DNA from: an uncultured Prevotella sp.
GTDB lineage: Bacteria; Bacteroidota; Bacteroidia; Bacteroidales; Bacteroidaceae
Assembly: GCA_905236755.1 (NCBI GenBank)
Contig: CAJOCR010000011.1
Coordinates: 21,696-85,695 of the forward strand
Direction of reading: 5' to 3'
Length of the DNA stretch: 64,000 nucleotides
This document shows, piece after piece, positions 36,269-45,759 of this stretch. Under the pieces are notes generated by a model. The model searched no databases, was not told the origin of the DNA, and was given only the letters and a program-made list of their open reading frames with translations. The translations under genes and the position numbers were made by a program. Each line of letters starts with the position of its first letter. Positions within the stretch are counted from its first letter, which is position 1.

Positions 36269-37495
36269 ATGAAGAAGATATTTATATATTTCCTATCAGC
36301 TTTAGCCATCACAAACATGGCAAGTTGCGTTAACTACAATGATGCAACAACAGCTGTTTCTGTTAATGTGCAGGTTGTAGCACCTGAGGAGTTCACAAAA
36401 ACAGGAGACCTCTCGGGGCAAATAGTTACACTCACAAATAATAACAAGCAATCACAGCAGGCCATTACAGATGCCAACGGCATTGCAACATTCAACGATA
36501 TCATTCCTGATGTATATACGATATCCACATCATGGAATATAACTTCAGATGAATATAGTGAACTTACAGGTGATGATGTTGTTAACAACGGAGCCGTTAT
36601 CTCAGGTTCGATATTAAACCAGCTCATCGCAGGCGAAAGCACTATTGACCTCGCTACCCAGCTAAGCATCAACCGCTCACTTGTTATTGGTAAAGTTTAC
36701 TTTGCAGGAGCAAAAGATGATAACAATAAGAACTATCTACATGCACGATATGTAGAGCTTTTCAACCAAAGCGATGAACCTGTAAATGTCAAGGGACTTT
36801 ATATTGGTTTGGTTGAGAGTAACTCTACACCAGCATATACTTTAGAACAGCTTCACTCAGAATACAACGATTCTGTTGTCATGTTGAAACAGATATTCCA
36901 GATACCAACAGATCAGGATTATATGGTAGAACCAGGTGGAACAGTACTACTCACCAACAGCGCTATTGATCATAGCACCAATGGGGCAAGCTCTCAACCA
37001 AACCTACTTACAGCCGATTTTGAGGCTAAAGATGAAAAAGGTAAAACAGTAAACAATCCTGCTGTGAAAGGCTTGAATCTAATATATACAAATACAAGCG
37101 GTTTAAGCTATATGAACATTCTGCAAAGCGGTCCAAGCAGCATTGTTATCTTCCGCACAGATGCCAACATAAACGATTGGCCCGTAGTATATAATTACGG
37201 AAAAACAAAAGGAACACAGCAAACAGCTATGCCAAAACGATTCATCATTGATGCTGTTGAAATACTGAAATACAAGGCTACTGGTGTTGAAACTGCCAAC
37301 AAGCGATTCTATAACGACCTTGACGCCGGATACACCAATATAAACTCAGCAACAGGATACACTGGCGAAGTTGTATATCGCAAAACCTCTACTCGCAAGG
37401 GTAAGGATGGACATAAGATCCTTCAGGACACAAATAATTCAAGTGACGACTTCAAGGTTTCAACAACAATTAAAATCCGCGAATATGATGATTAA
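36269..37495 (+). CDS. DUF4876-type lipoprotein
   Basis: 408 aa. Lipobox MASC (Cys20) follows the signal peptide. Residues 35-110 form an Ig-like/CarboxypepD-like strand-rich unit (ITDANGIATFNDIIPDVYTI). From about 145 a lamin-tail-like segment appears (HARYVELFNQSDEPVNVKGL). This is the Bacteroidota DUF4876 arrangement. It starts 4 bp after the receptor stop and overlaps the next gene, so the three are one operon. It is probably a surface-exposed ligand-binding partner of the receptor; the ligand is unknown. Confidence 0.8.
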   Translation: MKKIFIYFLSALAITNMASCVNYNDATTAVSVNVQVVAPEEFTKTGDLSGQIVTLTNNNKQSQQAITDANGIATFNDIIPDVYTISTSWNITSDEYSELTGDDVVNNGAVISGSILNQLIAGESTIDLATQLSINRSLVIGKVYFAGAKDDNNKNYLHARYVELFNQSDEPVNVKGLYIGLVESNSTPAYTLEQLHSEYNDSVVMLKQIFQIPTDQDYMVEPGGTVLLTNSAIDHSTNGASSQPNLLTADFEAKDEKGKTVNNPAVKGLNLIYTNTSGLSYMNILQSGPSSIVIFRTDANINDWPVVYNYGKTKGTQQTAMPKRFIIDAVEILKYKATGVETANKRFYNDLDAGYTNINSATGYTGEVVYRKTSTRKGKDGHKILQDTNNSSDDFKVSTTIKIREYDD

Positions 37496-39047
37496 GAATA
37501 TACTTTCTATAACTGCTATGCTGGTGGCTATCACAGCCTCTGCACAAAACGATTCACTTATGAATCAGGGCAGATATGATTATGAACTAAGCAAAAGTGC
37601 ATGGCAAGGAAGCAACAATGCTGCCTCTCTGTCATTGCAAAACCATATAAACTTTGGTAAAGCATATTTCAACTACAGCCATAAAGGAGGCGATTTCTAT
37701 CGTGTTCAGGAAGGCGATATGAACAATCGCTTGCAATTCTTCACCGAAAGCTGGCAGAAGTTAGGCAAATATCTCTATGCCTATGGCAAGTTTGATTTCA
37801 ACACCGGTCGCACCAAAAACCGTTCATGGACCGATGTTATGCGCCCTTATAACAGCAATCCTTACTTCTCCGGATCTGGCATCAAGGCATCCTACGAAGA
37901 ACAAAATATCAATCTTACAGCTGCCATTGGTTCTGTAGAACTGATGAACGGCTGGCGTTTCGGTGCAAAACTCGATTATAATCTTGGAGACCTGAGCCGA
38001 CTACGCGATCCACGCTCACGTTCTCAGCTGCTCAACTACAAACTTACACCAGCCATTACCTATAGCACAGGCAACAACATCATTGGTATTGCAGGCTGGT
38101 ACAACCGCAGAAAAGAAAAAATTTCAAACGTAACCACAGTTGATAACACAACAAAGAAGATTTACTATTTGATGTATGGTTTGGAAAATGCTGTCGGTTC
38201 TATGGGAGGTTCAAGCGGCTATCAGCGTGAATGGGTGAACCATGAGTTTGGTGCAGAACTCAGTTATGGATACAACAACTACAACTACAACAATATGACA
38301 GTAGTTTCTATTGCACGTGGTTCGGAAGGTGTATATGGTCAATACAAGTATCAGCCAGGACACTACTATACATATAACTACGCATTTAAATCACAGCATC
38401 GTTATAGAAGTAGTGAAACAACCCTTCATCAGCTCGACCTGTACGGAAGCTACACCGAAGGCTATGCCAACGAATATCGTCAACAGTTAGTTGTTACAAC
38501 AGATCCTTCAACTGGTTACAACTCATACCGATACGACAACCAGCTCACCTATAACAAGCGCTATCAGGTGACACTCTTTGACGCAAACTTCCATTATCGT
38601 TTCAACAAGGTTGCTAATAAAGAGATACCTATGTTCGTAGGCATCCTGGCATCACTGAAACAAGTAAACAACAAATATCTGTTGAACACCTCTACTCTAA
38701 AATACAGCAATGTTGATGTAACATTGGAAAACGGTTGGAACTTCAGCAACATAGGTTTTTCTACTACAATACAATTAGGTTATAACAACTCTACAAAGAG
38801 CACCCTTGAACTAGCTGACCCTTCAACCGATTATGCACAAAACGTGCTAATCCCCGACATGGATATACTTGGTGCAAGCTATGCTCACGGCTATCTTGAA
38901 CTGATGTATCAGCGTCCTGTATCTATCAAGGGAATGCGCAGCAACTGGTTCATTAAAGGCTATGGTAATTTAGCTATATCAAAGAAGATAAACGATGAAA
39001 GACTGAAACGACACACCATCGGTCTCAGCATCGGACTGTTCTATTAA
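37485..39047 (+). CDS. DUF6850-type outer-membrane beta-barrel
   Basis: About 520 aa from ATG 37485 (a second ATG sits at 37488), overlapping the end of the lipoprotein gene by about 10 bp; an in-frame ATG at 37371 lies deep inside it and lacks a signal. The signal peptide ends at ITASAQ. The rest alternates aromatic strands (INFGKAYFNYSHKGGDFYRV, YLYAYGKFDFNTGRTKNRSW) typical of a barrel, with a final strand HTIGLSIGLFY. Homologues are DUF6850 barrels seen beside DUF4876. A terminator follows. Confidence 0.78.
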   Translation: MMIKNILSITAMLVAITASAQNDSLMNQGRYDYELSKSAWQGSNNAASLSLQNHINFGKAYFNYSHKGGDFYRVQEGDMNNRLQFFTESWQKLGKYLYAYGKFDFNTGRTKNRSWTDVMRPYNSNPYFSGSGIKASYEEQNINLTAAIGSVELMNGWRFGAKLDYNLGDLSRLRDPRSRSQLLNYKLTPAITYSTGNNIIGIAGWYNRRKEKISNVTTVDNTTKKIYYLMYGLENAVGSMGGSSGYQREWVNHEFGAELSYGYNNYNYNNMTVVSIARGSEGVYGQYKYQPGHYYTYNYAFKSQHRYRSSETTLHQLDLYGSYTEGYANEYRQQLVVTTDPSTGYNSYRYDNQLTYNKRYQVTLFDANFHYRFNKVANKEIPMFVGILASLKQVNNKYLLNTSTLKYSNVDVTLENGWNFSNIGFSTTIQLGYNNSTKSTLELADPSTDYAQNVLIPDMDILGASYAHGYLELMYQRPVSIKGMRSNWFIKGYGNLAISKKINDERLKRHTIGLSIGLFY

Positions 39048-39074
39048 ACACTTTTTTAATACATATCAACAAAT

Positions 39075-39109
39075 AAAGCGTGGTGCTCTACTATGAACAC
39101 CACGCTTTT
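39075..39109 (+). terminator. Terminator of the TonB-receptor operon
   Basis: AAAGCGTGGTG pairs with CACCACGCTTT, followed by TG. The A-rich and T-rich flanks may let it act in both directions towards the GH2 gene. Confidence 0.75.
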
Positions 39110-39159
39110 GTATATTAAAACAGTTCTTTTAAACTATTCTTTTATATCTCAAAGATATA

Positions 39160-41382
39160 CTATTTCATTGATATCTTTGCTGTAGCTAATCCTTTTGCTG
39201 AAACAGAAAGAACGCATTTCTTACCACCTCTATCAACAATAGCAAGACAACGACCATGCCAAGTGCGATGTTTTGCATCAAAATATGGGTCATCATCCTT
39301 TATGTCTGCATTACCAACAGCAAGCAAGCTACCACCATTGACTGTAAATGTAAGTTCGGTATCTGATGTAGGAACAACACGTCCTTGTGCATCAACAATC
39401 TCAGCTGTTATAAACGACAAATTCTTATAGTTCTTCGTTGTTAAGCGTATCTTATTAGGAGTTCCTGCTGTATGAAGTTCTGCCTGTTCATCGCCTGCTT
39501 CAGCACGGAGTACACCAGGCTGATATGACAATTTAAATACAGCCTTCATCTCTTTTGTTTCTTGCTCACCAACCAGCTGGTCATTAAGATATAGACTAAC
39601 TTTAGGTTTGGTGCTATAAACCTCTACCTCAATAGGCTTACCTTCCCAATTAGGCCATGTCCAACTCTGTTGTGTAGGCCAAGTACTCCACATTGATGTT
39701 TTTACCTTACCAATATAGCCGTCAGGTTCACGAACCGCCATAGCTGTTTGCCCACCATTCCACAGTAGTGAACGATAGAAACTGATAGGCTTTCGCTGTC
39801 CAACGAGGTCAATATCACCACAATATGCGGCATGCCATGGATATAACGGACGCTCCCATGACTCACCAGGAACATCTCCCTCATAATAATAACGACCAAT
39901 ACCAGACTCGCCAATATAATCAATTCCTGTCCAAACAAAATCTCCGATGATATAATTATGTGTCTGTACCGTACGATAATTATTCCAAGCATCACGTGGA
40001 TAACTCTCGGTCTGCATCATCACTCTATTTGGCACACGCTCATGATCGCTTTCAGCCTTAAAAATCATATAATTATAGCCAACAATATCATGTTCGGCAG
40101 CCAATGGATCGTAAATATCCCAATCTCTATCCCATGCTGCAAGAGCAGATGTTACAGGACGGTGCTGAGGGTCGTTCACACGTATGCGAGCAGCTAAGTT
40201 ATGAGCAGTCTTAACAACCTCTATCTTTTTACGCTCAATAACCTCGTTACCTATACTCCAACAGAAAACACTTGGGTGCAAACGATCGCGTTTTACCATT
40301 GCATCAATATCGCGCTCCCACCACTGGTCAAATATAGAAGAATAGTCGTAATCATTATTATTCTTCTTTTCACGCCAGCCATCTAACGCCTCGTCTATAA
40401 CAAGAAGTCCCAATTCGTCACAAGCTCTCAAAAAAGCTTCCGAAGGAGGGTTATGAGAAGTGCGCACAGCGTTGAAGCCACCTTCTTTTATCAGCTGTGC
40501 CTTGCGATATTCTGCATCATCAAATGCTGCAGCTCCCAGTATGCCATTATCATGATGAACACATGCTCCATTCAGCTTTAGTGGCTTTCCATTAAGGAGC
40601 AATCCTTTATCTGCGCTGTAATCTATTGTGCGAATACCGTATGTAACTGGTATTTTATCGCCTTCAGGTATTGTCAGTTCTGTATGATACAGATATGGCG
40701 ATTCTGGCGACCACAGCCGAGGATTTTCCACCTCTATTGTCTTTTGAAATGCACGTGTAGAACCATCAGCCTGCACCACATTTGCTGTAAAAACAACATG
40801 ATGTATATCAGGAGTGCTCACAGCCACACTCCAATCATCAATATATGTTTTGTCGGTAGTAACAAGCCACACATTGCGATAGATACCAGAGCCAGAATAC
40901 CAACGACAATTAGGTTGCTTTGAATTATCCACGCTAACAACTATTTCGTTGTTACCAGCATGAACATAAGGAGTGGCATCAACCCAAAAAGAAGAATAGC
41001 CATAAGGCCAACCACCAGCCTTTTTACCATTTATATACACCTGAGAGCTCATATATACTCCCTCAAAATATAGGCGAATCTTCTTACCTGTGTAATTTTT
41101 ACCAAGAGATAGTGTGCGACGATACCAACCTTTTCCCGTAGGCAAATAGCCACCACCGCCACCGGCAGGAGCATTAGCATTAAACCGATGGTGAATGCTC
41201 CAATCGTGTGGAAGAACCACAGCCTTTGCTTTAGTAAAGTCACTGTCGTTTTCAACAAACTGCCATTGCGTGTTCAATAGCTTTTTACGTTCAATGTTTT
41301 TTGTCTTAGCAGCTACTGTCTTAGTTGCAGTCAGTAGCATCGCTGCTATTAACAGCGAGGTTGATAGTTTTTGAATATCCAT
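39160..41382 (-). CDS. GH2 beta-galactosidase-type enzyme
   Basis: 740 aa from the ATG at 41382, chosen because MDIQKLSTSLLIAAMLLTAT begins a signal peptide; an in-frame ATG 75 bp upstream adds a second hydrophobic stretch. The GH2 order is clear: sugar-binding domain (VVLPHDWSIHHRF, GVYMSSQVYINGKKAGG), Ig-like domain, TIM barrel with HNPPSEAFLRACDELGLLVIDE and the acid/base SIGNEV (Glu near 380), nucleophile MQTESYP (Glu near 459), and a DUF4982-type C-terminal part (QPGVLRAEAG). It likely hydrolyses beta-galactosides in the periplasm. It is not in an operon. Confidence 0.88.
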   Translation of the reverse strand: MDIQKLSTSLLIAAMLLTATKTVAAKTKNIERKKLLNTQWQFVENDSDFTKAKAVVLPHDWSIHHRFNANAPAGGGGGYLPTGKGWYRRTLSLGKNYTGKKIRLYFEGVYMSSQVYINGKKAGGWPYGYSSFWVDATPYVHAGNNEIVVSVDNSKQPNCRWYSGSGIYRNVWLVTTDKTYIDDWSVAVSTPDIHHVVFTANVVQADGSTRAFQKTIEVENPRLWSPESPYLYHTELTIPEGDKIPVTYGIRTIDYSADKGLLLNGKPLKLNGACVHHDNGILGAAAFDDAEYRKAQLIKEGGFNAVRTSHNPPSEAFLRACDELGLLVIDEALDGWREKKNNNDYDYSSIFDQWWERDIDAMVKRDRLHPSVFCWSIGNEVIERKKIEVVKTAHNLAARIRVNDPQHRPVTSALAAWDRDWDIYDPLAAEHDIVGYNYMIFKAESDHERVPNRVMMQTESYPRDAWNNYRTVQTHNYIIGDFVWTGIDYIGESGIGRYYYEGDVPGESWERPLYPWHAAYCGDIDLVGQRKPISFYRSLLWNGGQTAMAVREPDGYIGKVKTSMWSTWPTQQSWTWPNWEGKPIEVEVYSTKPKVSLYLNDQLVGEQETKEMKAVFKLSYQPGVLRAEAGDEQAELHTAGTPNKIRLTTKNYKNLSFITAEIVDAQGRVVPTSDTELTFTVNGGSLLAVGNADIKDDDPYFDAKHRTWHGRCLAIVDRGGKKCVLSVSAKGLATAKISMK

Positions 41383-41696
41383 AAGATTTGTTAATAAGAA
41401 GTGTAAATGTAGCAATATTACCGCAGAACCAAATGCAAGCACAAAATAAATTAACATTATTTACCTATACTTCCTGCAGAGTAATCTGTTACAATTAATA
41501 AAACATTATCATTACACGGAAAATTAACGACATAATTATACGGACATTATACGGAGAAGTTTACTGACTGGTTAGGGAAAAATTTCTCTCTGCCCTGAAA
41601 CTTAAAATTTCACTATTTGGTGTTTTTCATTAACAAGATACATACGTAAGTTTTTGGGGTTACTCTTAAAAAACTGTGTTGATATTTTGAAGAAAT

Positions 41697-41744
41697 AAAA
41701 AAAACGTTCTGTGCTGTATGCTTTATAAGCATTCAGCACAGAAC
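41697..41744 (-). terminator. Terminator of the kinase-ackA unit
   Basis: GTTCTGTGCTGTATGC pairs with GCATTCAGCACAGAAC (16 bp, one mismatch). On the minus strand it is followed by GTTTTTTTTATTTC. The rest of the gap 41383-41793 is AT-rich, without a recognised element or a clear promoter for the GH2 gene. Confidence 0.85.
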
Positions 41745-41793
41745 TAAGAACCTGTTTTCTTTCTGACACAGGAGTTTACAGGTGATCCGCTTT

Positions 41794-42837
41794 CTATCTC
41801 TGAATACGACCGCCAAACGAGGTCATATTAGAAAGAATTTCCTCTTCGGTGACAAGATTCTGATCACCTGCTACGGTATTCTTCAATGCCGATGCTGACA
41901 CAGAGAACTCAAGACAGCGCTGATCATCATCACCCCATTTCTTACGGGCGTGCATGAAAGCAGCCACCCAAGCATCACCAACACCCATTTGATCGACGAT
42001 AGGATTAATGTCGTAGATGCGCGAAGTGTATATCTTTCCTTCACTCCACAGAACTCCTGCATTGACATGATGTTGGAAAGATAGCTGGTTGCGATGAGCA
42101 ATGAGCATTCGCTTACAACGTGGGAACATCTCGTGAAGTTTAGCAAAATATTCCTCGTAAGCGTCAAGATCAAACTGATAGCTCTCATCAAGGGCTGTAA
42201 AAGGAATAGGCTTCAAGCCACTTGCTACATACCACTCGTTCTGATCGCCAAAGATAAACGAGCTATACTGCATCAAGTCCTGCAAGGCTTTCTGGGCATT
42301 TGCACCTGGATATTTCCACAGATTGCCACGATAGTTAATATCACAAGTTAGCTCTATACCACGTTCAAAAGCCATTCTTACAGCATCCATAGTGGTGTCG
42401 AGAGCAGCCTGAGAAGTGGCACAGGTGATACCTGAGCAATGAAACAAGGCTGCATCCTTGAAGATAGGTTCCCAATCGATATCGCCATACTGCAAGGTGT
42501 TGAAAGAAGATTCGTCGCGATCATATACCACCTTGCTGCCTCGCATAGCTGCCGAGGCTTCAAAATAATATGTTCCAAGACGCTTTCCACCCCTTACAAC
42601 ATGCTTTACATTAAGTCCATACTGACGCAGGTGCATCAAGGCAGCCTCTCCCACAGCATTATCAGGTACACGAGTAACATATTCCACATCGTCGCCAAGC
42701 ATGGAAAGACTAACGGCAACATTAGCCTCAGAGCCACCATAGTTACCATTAAAGGTGTTGCCTTGCATAATACGATAATGCTCAGGCTTGGATAGCCTGA
42801 GCATTATTTCGCCAAATGTGATTATTTTGCCGTTCAT
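41794..42837 (-). CDS. PfkB-family sugar kinase, 2-keto-3-deoxygluconate kinase-like
   Basis: 347 aa. The ribokinase fold shows GEIMLRLSKPEHYRI, the sugar-binding GGSEANVAVSLSMLG, FHCSGITCATS and the phosphate/anion-hole motif MGVGDAWVAAF, where Val replaces the common Ala of GAGD but the catalytic Asp remains. The N-terminus resembles KdgK. It likely phosphorylates 2-keto-3-deoxygluconate or a related sugar. Its ATG overlaps the ackA stop by one base, an unusual partnership that would couple it to acetate kinase translation. Confidence 0.75.
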   Translation of the reverse strand: MNGKIITFGEIMLRLSKPEHYRIMQGNTFNGNYGGSEANVAVSLSMLGDDVEYVTRVPDNAVGEAALMHLRQYGLNVKHVVRGGKRLGTYYFEASAAMRGSKVVYDRDESSFNTLQYGDIDWEPIFKDAALFHCSGITCATSQAALDTTMDAVRMAFERGIELTCDINYRGNLWKYPGANAQKALQDLMQYSSFIFGDQNEWYVASGLKPIPFTALDESYQFDLDAYEEYFAKLHEMFPRCKRMLIAHRNQLSFQHHVNAGVLWSEGKIYTSRIYDINPIVDQMGVGDAWVAAFMHARKKWGDDDQRCLEFSVSASALKNTVAGDQNLVTEEEILSNMTSFGGRIQR

Positions 42838-44042
42838 TACTTCTTTAATTCAGCAACGAGATCACGAGTATCACGAGCAATAACAATCTCTTCGTCGGTA
42901 GGAACAAGAACAACCTTCACCTTTGAGTCATCAGCAGAGATGATTGTTTCCTTGCCACGAACATTGTTGCGCTCCTCATCAATCTTAACACCAAGGTAGT
43001 CGAGACCGGCACAAGCGTCTACACGCATACCTATCTGGTTCTCACCAACACCTGCTGTGAAGACGATGATGTCAACACCATTCATTGCAGCTGCATAAGC
43101 ACCGATGTACTTCTTAATGCGATAGCTATACATCTCGAGTGCGAGGTGAGCCATCTTGTCGCCATTGTTATCTGCATTCTCAACATCACGCATATCAGAG
43201 CTGATACCTGTGATACCAAGAACACCACTCTCCTTGTTAAGGAAGTTAGCCATTTCCTGTGGAGTCTTGTTAAGCTTCTCCATCAAGTATGTAACAGCAG
43301 AAGGATCGATGTCACCGCAACGGCTACCCATCATCAAACCTGCCAATGGAGTAAGACCCATAGAGGTGTCGATAACCTTACCATTCTTAACAGCAGCAAC
43401 AGATGCACCGTTACCAATGTGGCAGGTGATAATCTTCTGAGTGTTGATATCTACGCCAAGCATCTCACAAACGCGCTGTGAAACATAACGATGGCTTGTT
43501 CCGTGGAAACCGTAACGACGTACATGATACTTCTTATACAAGTCGTAAGGAATAGCGTAGAGATAAGCATAGTCAGGCATAGTGCTATGGAATGCGTTAT
43601 CGAATACTGTTACCTGAGGAGTGTTAGGCATGAGCTCGTTAACGGCACGAATACCAGCCAAGTGACCCTTGTTGTGAACAGGAGCGAGATCGATAAGGCT
43701 CTCGATACCCTTCTCTACTTCTGGAGTAACAATGCAGCTCTTCTCAAAGAGGTCGCCACCCTGCACTACACGGTGACCAACAGCATCAATCTCATCAAGA
43801 CTCTTGATAGCACCAATCTCAGGATCGAGCAAGCACTCAAAAACCAAAGCAACACCTTCCTTGTGTGTAGGAAGATCGCGCATAATCTGCTTCTTCTCGC
43901 CATTGTTGAGCTTCACCTTGATGAAAGCCTCATCAAGACCAATACGCTCAACACCACCCTGTGCCAATACAGCCTCATTGGCCATATCATACAACTTATA
44001 CTTAATAGATGAACTTCCGCAGTTCAATACTAAAACCTTCAT
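42837..44042 (-). CDS. ackA: Acetate kinase
   Basis: 401 aa, ASKHA fold. Signatures are VLNCGSSSIKYKL at the N-terminus, VFDNAFHSTMP, YGFHGTSHRYVS, HIGNGASVAAV and TAGVGENQIGMR. It makes ATP and acetate from acetyl phosphate. It is paired with pta, but a separate four-helix gene and repeats now lie between them. The stop codon overlaps the sugar kinase start. Confidence 0.97.
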   Translation of the reverse strand: MKVLVLNCGSSSIKYKLYDMANEAVLAQGGVERIGLDEAFIKVKLNNGEKKQIMRDLPTHKEGVALVFECLLDPEIGAIKSLDEIDAVGHRVVQGGDLFEKSCIVTPEVEKGIESLIDLAPVHNKGHLAGIRAVNELMPNTPQVTVFDNAFHSTMPDYAYLYAIPYDLYKKYHVRRYGFHGTSHRYVSQRVCEMLGVDINTQKIITCHIGNGASVAAVKNGKVIDTSMGLTPLAGLMMGSRCGDIDPSAVTYLMEKLNKTPQEMANFLNKESGVLGITGISSDMRDVENADNNGDKMAHLALEMYSYRIKKYIGAYAAAMNGVDIIVFTAGVGENQIGMRVDACAGLDYLGVKIDEERNNVRGKETIISADDSKVKVVLVPTDEEIVIARDTRDLVAELKK

Positions 44043-44056
44043 ATTTATTAATTTGG

Positions 44057-44118
44057 AATTACAAATTTGAAATTACGAATTATATTAATTACAAATTAAG
44101 AATTACGAATTAAGAATT
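44057..44118. repeat. Left repeat flanking the four-helix gene
   Basis: Words AATTACAAATTTGAAATTACGAA (44057-44079; key words AATTAC and TACGAA) and later AAGAATTACGAATTAAG. The first 23 bp match the inverse of 44563-44585 at 20 of 23 positions. Confidence 0.55.
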
Positions 44119-44120
44119 AC

Positions 44121-44489
44121 TCATTCCTTTCCTTCATTTTCACGAGTCGTTTTCGTGATTGTTGTAAGTAGCTTTTTAAGTTCTAAGCAATCAGCATAAA
44201 TTGAATCATACTGATCTTTAACTAATAGCCTTACACTATACAACAACTGCAACCAATAAAGAGTTTCATTTGCTTCTTTCAAAGCTATATATATCTTAGC
44301 TATGAAATCATTACGACTAACGGCACATTGCGCCTCTGCAAGATTTGCTCCTATACTGGTTCCACTACGAAAAATTTGGTCAGCAATTCTATACTCATGC
44401 TTCTCTTCATTCAGAAAATGAGCAAGATTATAAATCCTAATCGAAAAATTAAGACTCTTATCTCCTAGTATGTCACCAAATTCGCTCAT
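44121..44489 (-). CDS. Four-helix-bundle protein (23S rRNA IVS-like family)
   Basis: 122 aa, all helical. FSIRIYNLAHFLNEEKHEYRIADQI, RSGTSIGANLAEAQCAVSRNDFI, IALKEANETLYWLQLL and the C-terminal helix match the S23/IVS-Avd four-helix family. RSGTSIGANLAEA is its hallmark. Members occur in 23S rRNA intervening sequences and widely as stand-alone genes; their function is mostly unclear, though relatives serve diversity-generating retroelements as accessory proteins. No reverse transcriptase is nearby. It splits ackA from pta and is flanked by inverted repeats, as if inserted. Confidence 0.85.
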   Translation of the reverse strand: MSEFGDILGDKSLNFSIRIYNLAHFLNEEKHEYRIADQIFRSGTSIGANLAEAQCAVSRNDFIAKIYIALKEANETLYWLQLLYSVRLLVKDQYDSIYADCLELKKLLTTITKTTRENEGKE

Positions 44490-44562
44490 AGGTTATTTTA
44501 TTTATTGACACGTGGCAAAAAAAATAATTCATAATTAAATCATTTAAAATGCCACGCATCAA

Positions 44563-44585
44563 TTCGTAATTCAAAACTTGTAATT
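44563..44585. repeat. Right repeat flanking the four-helix gene
   Basis: TTCGTAATTC...CTTGTAATT is the near reverse complement of 44057-44079. A 7-bp arm pair CGTGGCA / TGCCACG lies just inside it at about 44511 and 44550. Confidence 0.5.
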
Positions 44586-44591
44586 GTGCAT

Positions 44592-45602
44592 TTAAAGCTT
44601 GGCATCCTGAGCCTGGCAAGCTGTGATAGCTACCATGTAGTAGATATCATCAACTGAGCAACCACGGCTGAGGTCGTTAACAGGACGAGCGATACCCTGG
44701 AGGATAGGACCAATGGCAATAGCACCTCCAAGACGCTGAACAAGCTTGTAACCAATATTACCTACTTCGAGACATGGAGCAACAAGTACGTTTGCCTTAC
44801 CTGCGATGTCGCTACCTGGAGCTTTCTTTGCACCAACAGCAGGAACAAGAGCAGCATCAGCCTGCAGCTCACCATCAACCTTAAGATCTGGATTCAATTC
44901 GTGAGCCAGCTTAGTAGCCTCAACAACCTTATCAACAACCTCGTGTTTTGCACTACCCTTGGTAGAGAAGCTCAACATTGCTACACGTGGATCAGCAATA
45001 CCAGCTACGCTCTTAGCTGTCTGTGCAGTACATACTGCTATCTGTGCCAACTGATTAGCATCTGGCATAGGAGTAACAGCAACGTCACCCATAACAACGA
45101 CACCATTATCGCCATATTCAGGCTGATTGGTGATAAGAAGCATTGCACCAGAAACACAGGTGATGCCTGGAGCGCACTTGATAATCTGAAGTGCAGGACG
45201 AAGAGTGTCACCTGTTGTTGAAAGAGCACCAGAGATCTGACCGTCAGCACCCTCAGTCTTGATAATCATACAACCAAGATAGAGAGGATTCTTAACGAGT
45301 TCACGAGCCTGCTCAACAGTCATACCCTTCTTCTTACGAAGTTCAGCAAGCAGTTCAGCATACTCCTCGCCCTTAGGATTGTTCAGAGGATCTATGATAG
45401 TAGCCTTGTCAATATTCTGAAGTCCCCACTCTGCAGCGAGCTTCTTGATGTTGTCAGGGTTACCAATAAGGATAAGATCTGCAAGGTCGTCGGCCAAAAC
45501 ACGGTCAGCAGCCTTCAATGTACGCTCCTCTTCAGCTTCTGGGAGCACGATGCGCTGCTTATTTGCTTTAGCACGCGCAACTATTTGCTGTAATAAATCC
45601 AT
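44592..45602 (-). CDS. pta: Phosphate acetyltransferase, short form
   Basis: 336 aa consisting of the catalytic PTA_PTB domain only; the N-terminal DRTGG/P-loop part of long Pta proteins (about 700 aa) is absent. Motifs: RIVLPEAEEERTLKAADRVL, GALSTTGDTLRPALQIIK, CVSGAMLLI, MLSFSTKGSAKHEVVDKV and GNIGYKLVQRLGGAIAIGPI. It converts acetyl-CoA and phosphate to acetyl phosphate for ackA. It has its own -7 element at 45672-45679. Confidence 0.96.
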   Translation of the reverse strand: MDLLQQIVARAKANKQRIVLPEAEEERTLKAADRVLADDLADLILIGNPDNIKKLAAEWGLQNIDKATIIDPLNNPKGEEYAELLAELRKKKGMTVEQARELVKNPLYLGCMIIKTEGADGQISGALSTTGDTLRPALQIIKCAPGITCVSGAMLLITNQPEYGDNGVVVMGDVAVTPMPDANQLAQIAVCTAQTAKSVAGIADPRVAMLSFSTKGSAKHEVVDKVVEATKLAHELNPDLKVDGELQADAALVPAVGAKKAPGSDIAGKANVLVAPCLEVGNIGYKLVQRLGGAIAIGPILQGIARPVNDLSRGCSVDDIYYMVAITACQAQDAKL

Positions 45603-45671
45603 AGTTTGTTACAATAAATTTTATATTTTTTGTTTGAAATCTCTTTGCCTTAAAATGCTATATACGGGTTG

Positions 45672-45679
45672 CAAAATTA
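45672..45679 (-). promoter_or_regulatory. -7 element for pta
   Basis: Minus strand TAATTTTG, perfect TAnnTTTG, about 70 bp upstream of the pta start. The -33 box is not clear. Confidence 0.5.
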
Positions 45680-45759
45680 GCAATAAAAAACGAGATAAAG
45701 GGCATTGTAATGAATAATTTTATATTAATTATGTGTACACTACAATGGTGCACACATAA

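Noticed and set aside
37371..37484. Upstream start of the DUF6850 barrel
   Set aside because: It lies within the lipoprotein gene and would bury the signal peptide that begins at 37485.
44121..44489. Diversity-generating retroelement accessory protein
   Set aside because: The helical family fits, but no reverse transcriptase or template/variable repeat pair is present in the window.
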